This document shows positions 61,259 to 64,000 of a DNA stretch of 64,000 nt, one piece after another (the stretch's first letter is position 1; every line of letters begins with the position of its first letter). The position numbers were made by a program, and so were the translations under genes. The stretch covers positions 1 through 64,000 of the forward strand of contig NZ_SDHY01000005.1 of assembly GCF_004118285.1 (NCBI RefSeq). Reading direction: 5' to 3'. The DNA is from Aquirufa rosea (GTDB taxonomy: Bacteria; Bacteroidota; Bacteroidia; Cytophagales; Spirosomataceae). The notes beneath the pieces are model-generated. The model was not told where the DNA came from, did not search any database, and was given only the letters and a program-made list of their open reading frames with translations.

Positions 61259-64000
61259 GGCTGGTCATTTCATTCTAGGCATATTCAGCCTAATAATCTT
61301 TTCATTTAGTCTTCGAGCTCAGAACCGTTCTGTATTGTCTGAAGGAACTTGGACAAAAATAGCCATAACTCAAACTGGGGTTTATCAAATTAATACAGAA
61401 TGGCTGCGCAAAAACAACATCAACCCTGATCGAATTAAACCTCAACAAGTAGAAATATTTCAAGGACACCGGGGTGTGTTGCCACAATCCACCAATAACC
61501 CTCGCAGTGTGGACTTGACTCCCGTAGAAACACTATTCTTGGGAGAAGAAAATGACATCTGGGATGAAAGTGATATACTCTGCTTTTTTGCTGAATCTCC
61601 TCATATTACTGAATGGAATAAAATTGAGAAAAAATGGATGACTTCCAACCACCCTTATACAGATACCGCGTATTATTTCATCCGTTGGAACAATCCCATT
61701 AGAACTAGGGTACAAGCCACTAACTGGGAAGCAAGCCAAGAACCAAAGCTAGATTACGCTTGGTCGCATTTTCACTACCAACCCGAAATCAGCAATGTTA
61801 TTCAATCAGGAAGAAACTGGTTGGGAGATGCATTTTACGGCAATAGCGAAAAAATCATTCAATACCCCATTAGGAATTACAAAGAAGGCAAACCCGCACA
61901 ACTTTTTGGCCAGTTGGCCTCTAGCTCGGTCAAACCCGGTGTATTTTCATTCAACATAGAAAACAATACCTTGCCTGCCAAAGAAATTGCTAGTGTCTCG
62001 GGCGACCGCTATGACCAAAAAGTTCAGGTAATAGAGTTTTCGCAATGGGTCAATCCACTCATAAAAAACGATCAATGGTCATGGAAACTGAACTACTCCA
62101 ATTCAGTAGGCACGGGGTACCTGAATAATTTGAGTTTTAATTATCCTAGACTGTTAAATGCCTCCAACGAAAACCCGCTCTATTATTTTACGAATTCACA
62201 GGATTCAAGCTTCACCATTTCGATTCAAAATTTATCTAAGCAACATCAAGTTTGGTTGAAAAATGGAGAAAATGCTTGGCGAAGCTTAAGCAACCAGACC
62301 TCTATCGGCAAAATCAACTGTATGCCTGGTAGCAAACTTCTTGTGTTTGATCCCAATAAATTGACCAGCCCAAGCTTTGCCCAAACCATTAGTAATCAAG
62401 ATATCAAACAAATATCCACTACAGAACTCATTATCATTTGTAGTCCAGCCCTTAAATCTGCTGCAGATAAATTAGCAGAATACAAAAATAAACAAGCACA
62501 AATTAGTACTGCTGTCATTTCTACTGACCAAATTTATCATCAATATTCAGGTGGCAAACAAGATATTACTGCCATTCGAGATTTTTTGTTCGACCAAAAG
62601 AACAGGCCGAATGCCCTGCTAAAATATGTCCTCATTTTAGGGGATGCCACCGTGGATTATAAAAACAAGAATTCCGTAGCGAGCCCCGTTGAAAAAGTAT
62701 CCTATGTCCCAACTTATGAGAGTCGGGAGTCCTACCATCCCTTATTAAGCTATGCCTCTGATGACTACTTTGGTTTTTTAGCTCCTGGGCAAGGAGAATG
62801 GCAGGAAGGAGAATCTCCCATCAATGAAAACCTAAGCATTGGCGTGGGACGTATACCTGCAAGAAATCTTTCTGAGGCTTTGATGCTGGTGAATAAATTG
62901 ATTGACTATTCGGAAAAACAAAAATTGGCACCGGCCAAATTATATCCATTTGTATGGGTGGCAGACGATGGAGATTTTAACTTACATGTTCAAGATGCAG
63001 AAGATTTTTCCTCCAACCTAGCTGGAACAAATCCCGTGTTTCAACAAGGTAAAATCTATGTAGACCAATTTCCCATGGAACTAAATAATGGGATTTATAC
63101 CTCATCAGCTACAAAAAAACAAGTAAAAAATGCCTGGGATTCTCAAGGAGATTTCATTCATTACATTGGTCATGGTGCTGAAACAGTATGGGCTGATGAA
63201 AAAATTTGGACAACAGAGGATATTCAGAAATTAAACAACTCACAGCATTTACCGTGGGTTCTCACTGCCACCTGTCAATTCGGTCGATTTGATGACCCTA
63301 ACGTCTTATCAGGAGCAGAATTAAGTTTAGCTTCCGACAAGGGGGGAGCCATCGGATTAATTAGCACAAGCAGACCCGTATTTCAAAGTAGTAATTACGT
63401 CTTTGGCAGAGCATTTTATCGCCTCATTCAAGAACATGCCCATGATCTCAATTACCGAATGGGAGACTTATTTCGGGATACTAAAAATCAAAGTCATGCG
63501 GGTGTCATCAATCGAAATATTACATTGCTGGGGGACCCTTCTATGGCTGTCCCATGGAATTACCAATCTTTGCCACTGGCCATTGACAGCTTAAAATTGG
63601 GCTTGGAAAAACCTATAGAGTTAGCAGTTCCAGATGTATTGTCAGAAGTCACCTTGTTTTTGCAAGGTCCCAAAATGGCACAAAAGACCCTAGGTACGAA
63701 AACTAATACCTATTCCTACGAAAAAGAAGGAGATATTTTCTGGAAAGCCAAACTTAGCAACAAACAAGGCCGTATCACATTACCCTTGAACAGTATCCCC
63801 TCCATATATTCAACCCCACAAACAGTGACCATAAAATTAGTAGCTAAAGATGCCAAAGGTAAAACTTGGGCAGCGGCTAAATCCATCCAATGGATACCTA
63901 ATAATACCCCAATCATAGATAATCAAGCCCCACAAATCAAGATCAGCTTGGTCAACGAATCCAACATACAGGCCACTAGTCCTGATCCAATTTTAGAAAT
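61248..64000 (+). CDS. porU: type IX secretion system sortase PorU (3' end cut by window)
   Basis: The first 917 codons of a gene that runs off the right edge. A signal peptide (residues ~1-25, ending ...LRAQ) is followed by an N-terminal domain with the PorU-typical YQPEISNVIQSGRNWLGDAFYG. The gingipain-like C25 peptidase domain has DFIHYIGHGAE with the catalytic His642 and VLTATCQFGRFDDPN with the catalytic Cys676, close to the positions known for P. gingivalis PorU. PorU cleaves the C-terminal signal of cargo exported by the type IX system and attaches the cargo at the cell surface. A cargo with such a signal is encoded at 24357. The ATG lies inside the end of the SprT-like gene. Confidence 0.93.
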   Translation, partial: MTSKAGHFILGIFSLIIFSFSLRAQNRSVLSEGTWTKIAITQTGVYQINTEWLRKNNINPDRIKPQQVEIFQGHRGVLPQSTNNPRSVDLTPVETLFLGEENDIWDESDILCFFAESPHITEWNKIEKKWMTSNHPYTDTAYYFIRWNNPIRTRVQATNWEASQEPKLDYAWSHFHYQPEISNVIQSGRNWLGDAFYGNSEKIIQYPIRNYKEGKPAQLFGQLASSSVKPGVFSFNIENNTLPAKEIASVSGDRYDQKVQVIEFSQWVNPLIKNDQWSWKLNYSNSVGTGYLNNLSFNYPRLLNASNENPLYYFTNSQDSSFTISIQNLSKQHQVWLKNGENAWRSLSNQTSIGKINCMPGSKLLVFDPNKLTSPSFAQTISNQDIKQISTTELIIICSPALKSAADKLAEYKNKQAQISTAVISTDQIYHQYSGGKQDITAIRDFLFDQKNRPNALLKYVLILGDATVDYKNKNSVASPVEKVSYVPTYESRESYHPLLSYASDDYFGFLAPGQGEWQEGESPINENLSIGVGRIPARNLSEALMLVNKLIDYSEKQKLAPAKLYPFVWVADDGDFNLHVQDAEDFSSNLAGTNPVFQQGKIYVDQFPMELNNGIYTSSATKKQVKNAWDSQGDFIHYIGHGAETVWADEKIWTTEDIQKLNNSQHLPWVLTATCQFGRFDDPNVLSGAELSLASDKGGAIGLISTSRPVFQSSNYVFGRAFYRLIQEHAHDLNYRMGDLFRDTKNQSHAGVINRNITLLGDPSMAVPWNYQSLPLAIDSLKLGLEKPIELAVPDVLSEVTLFLQGPKMAQKTLGTKTNTYSYEKEGDIFWKAKLSNKQGRITLPLNSIPSIYSTPQTVTIKLVAKDAKGKTWAAAKSIQWIPNNTPIIDNQAPQIKISLVNESNIQATSPDPILE

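Overview
The window is a stretch of AT-rich chromosome from a member of the Bacteroidota, most likely the order Cytophagales (a Spirosomaceae/Aquirufa-like organism is my guess, not a demonstration). Several signs agree. Genes lack Shine-Dalgarno sequences. Many promoters fit the Bacteroidota -33 TTTG / -7 TAnnTTTG pattern. Lineage-typical families are present: a GLPGLI protein, DUF4295, DUF2480, DUF4301 and DUF6702. A type IX secretion system is shown by the sortase gene porU and by a cargo protein with a C-terminal sorting domain. No insertion sequence, prophage, integrase or CRISPR array is visible, so almost everything reads as vertically inherited core genome.

Layout. 1-27 is the 5' tip of a 16S rRNA gene on the minus strand, with its leader and promoter (to 352). 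497-4601 is the most accessory-looking part: a stand-alone LuxR-type HTH protein, a small exported Cys-containing protein, a GLPGLI protein and a TonB-receptor-like outer-membrane protein. 4855-12280 holds a pseudouridine synthase, an Rrf2 regulator, rpsL-rpsG, mannonate dehydratase, a DUF4301 protein and recQ. 12241-20774 is minus-strand: lon, then an apparent operon running nuoD, polyprenyl diphosphate synthase, rhomboid protease, dxr, rseP, DUF6702. 20880-22379 is rpmG, DUF4295 and ftsY. 22440-30095 holds glnS, the type IX cargo protein, a beta-propeller protein, der and era. 30193-30265 is initiator tRNA-fMet. 30609-36691 holds a LytTR protein, an OmpA-type lipoprotein, a marR/acyl-CoA dehydrogenase pair, a small lipoprotein and atpDC. 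36911-44226 holds an unknown membrane/TPR protein, an isolated rpsJ, a glycosyltransferase, and rpmH-rnpA-S41 protease-tsaB-DUF2480. 44346-54443 holds a large DUF4175-like coiled-coil protein, a fructosamine-kinase-like protein, ispH and a run of nuclease and nucleotide-hygiene genes. 54549-60200 is nuoKLMN plus a GtrA-like protein. The window ends with a low-complexity lipoprotein, a SprT-like metalloprotein and the first 917 codons of porU.

Connections. Parts of Complex I (nuoD; nuoKLMN) and ATP synthase (atpDC) occur as separate blocks. dxr, ispH and the polyprenyl synthase all serve isoprenoid/quinone synthesis, and dxr and the synthase share an operon with nuoD. The ribosomal str operon is broken: rpsL-rpsG ends in a terminator with no fusA, and rpsJ stands alone with its own promoter and terminator. 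The 16S operon and the initiator tRNA share a 17-bp promoter core, suggesting common stable-RNA control. porU is the sortase that would process the cargo protein at 24357.

No clearly new multi-gene defence or biosynthetic system is evident. The best candidates for unexplained biology are the 889-4601 cluster, the nuclease with a predicted sliding-clamp tail at 52271, the paired palindromes beside marR, and the two same-geometry palindromes at 8467 and 44307.
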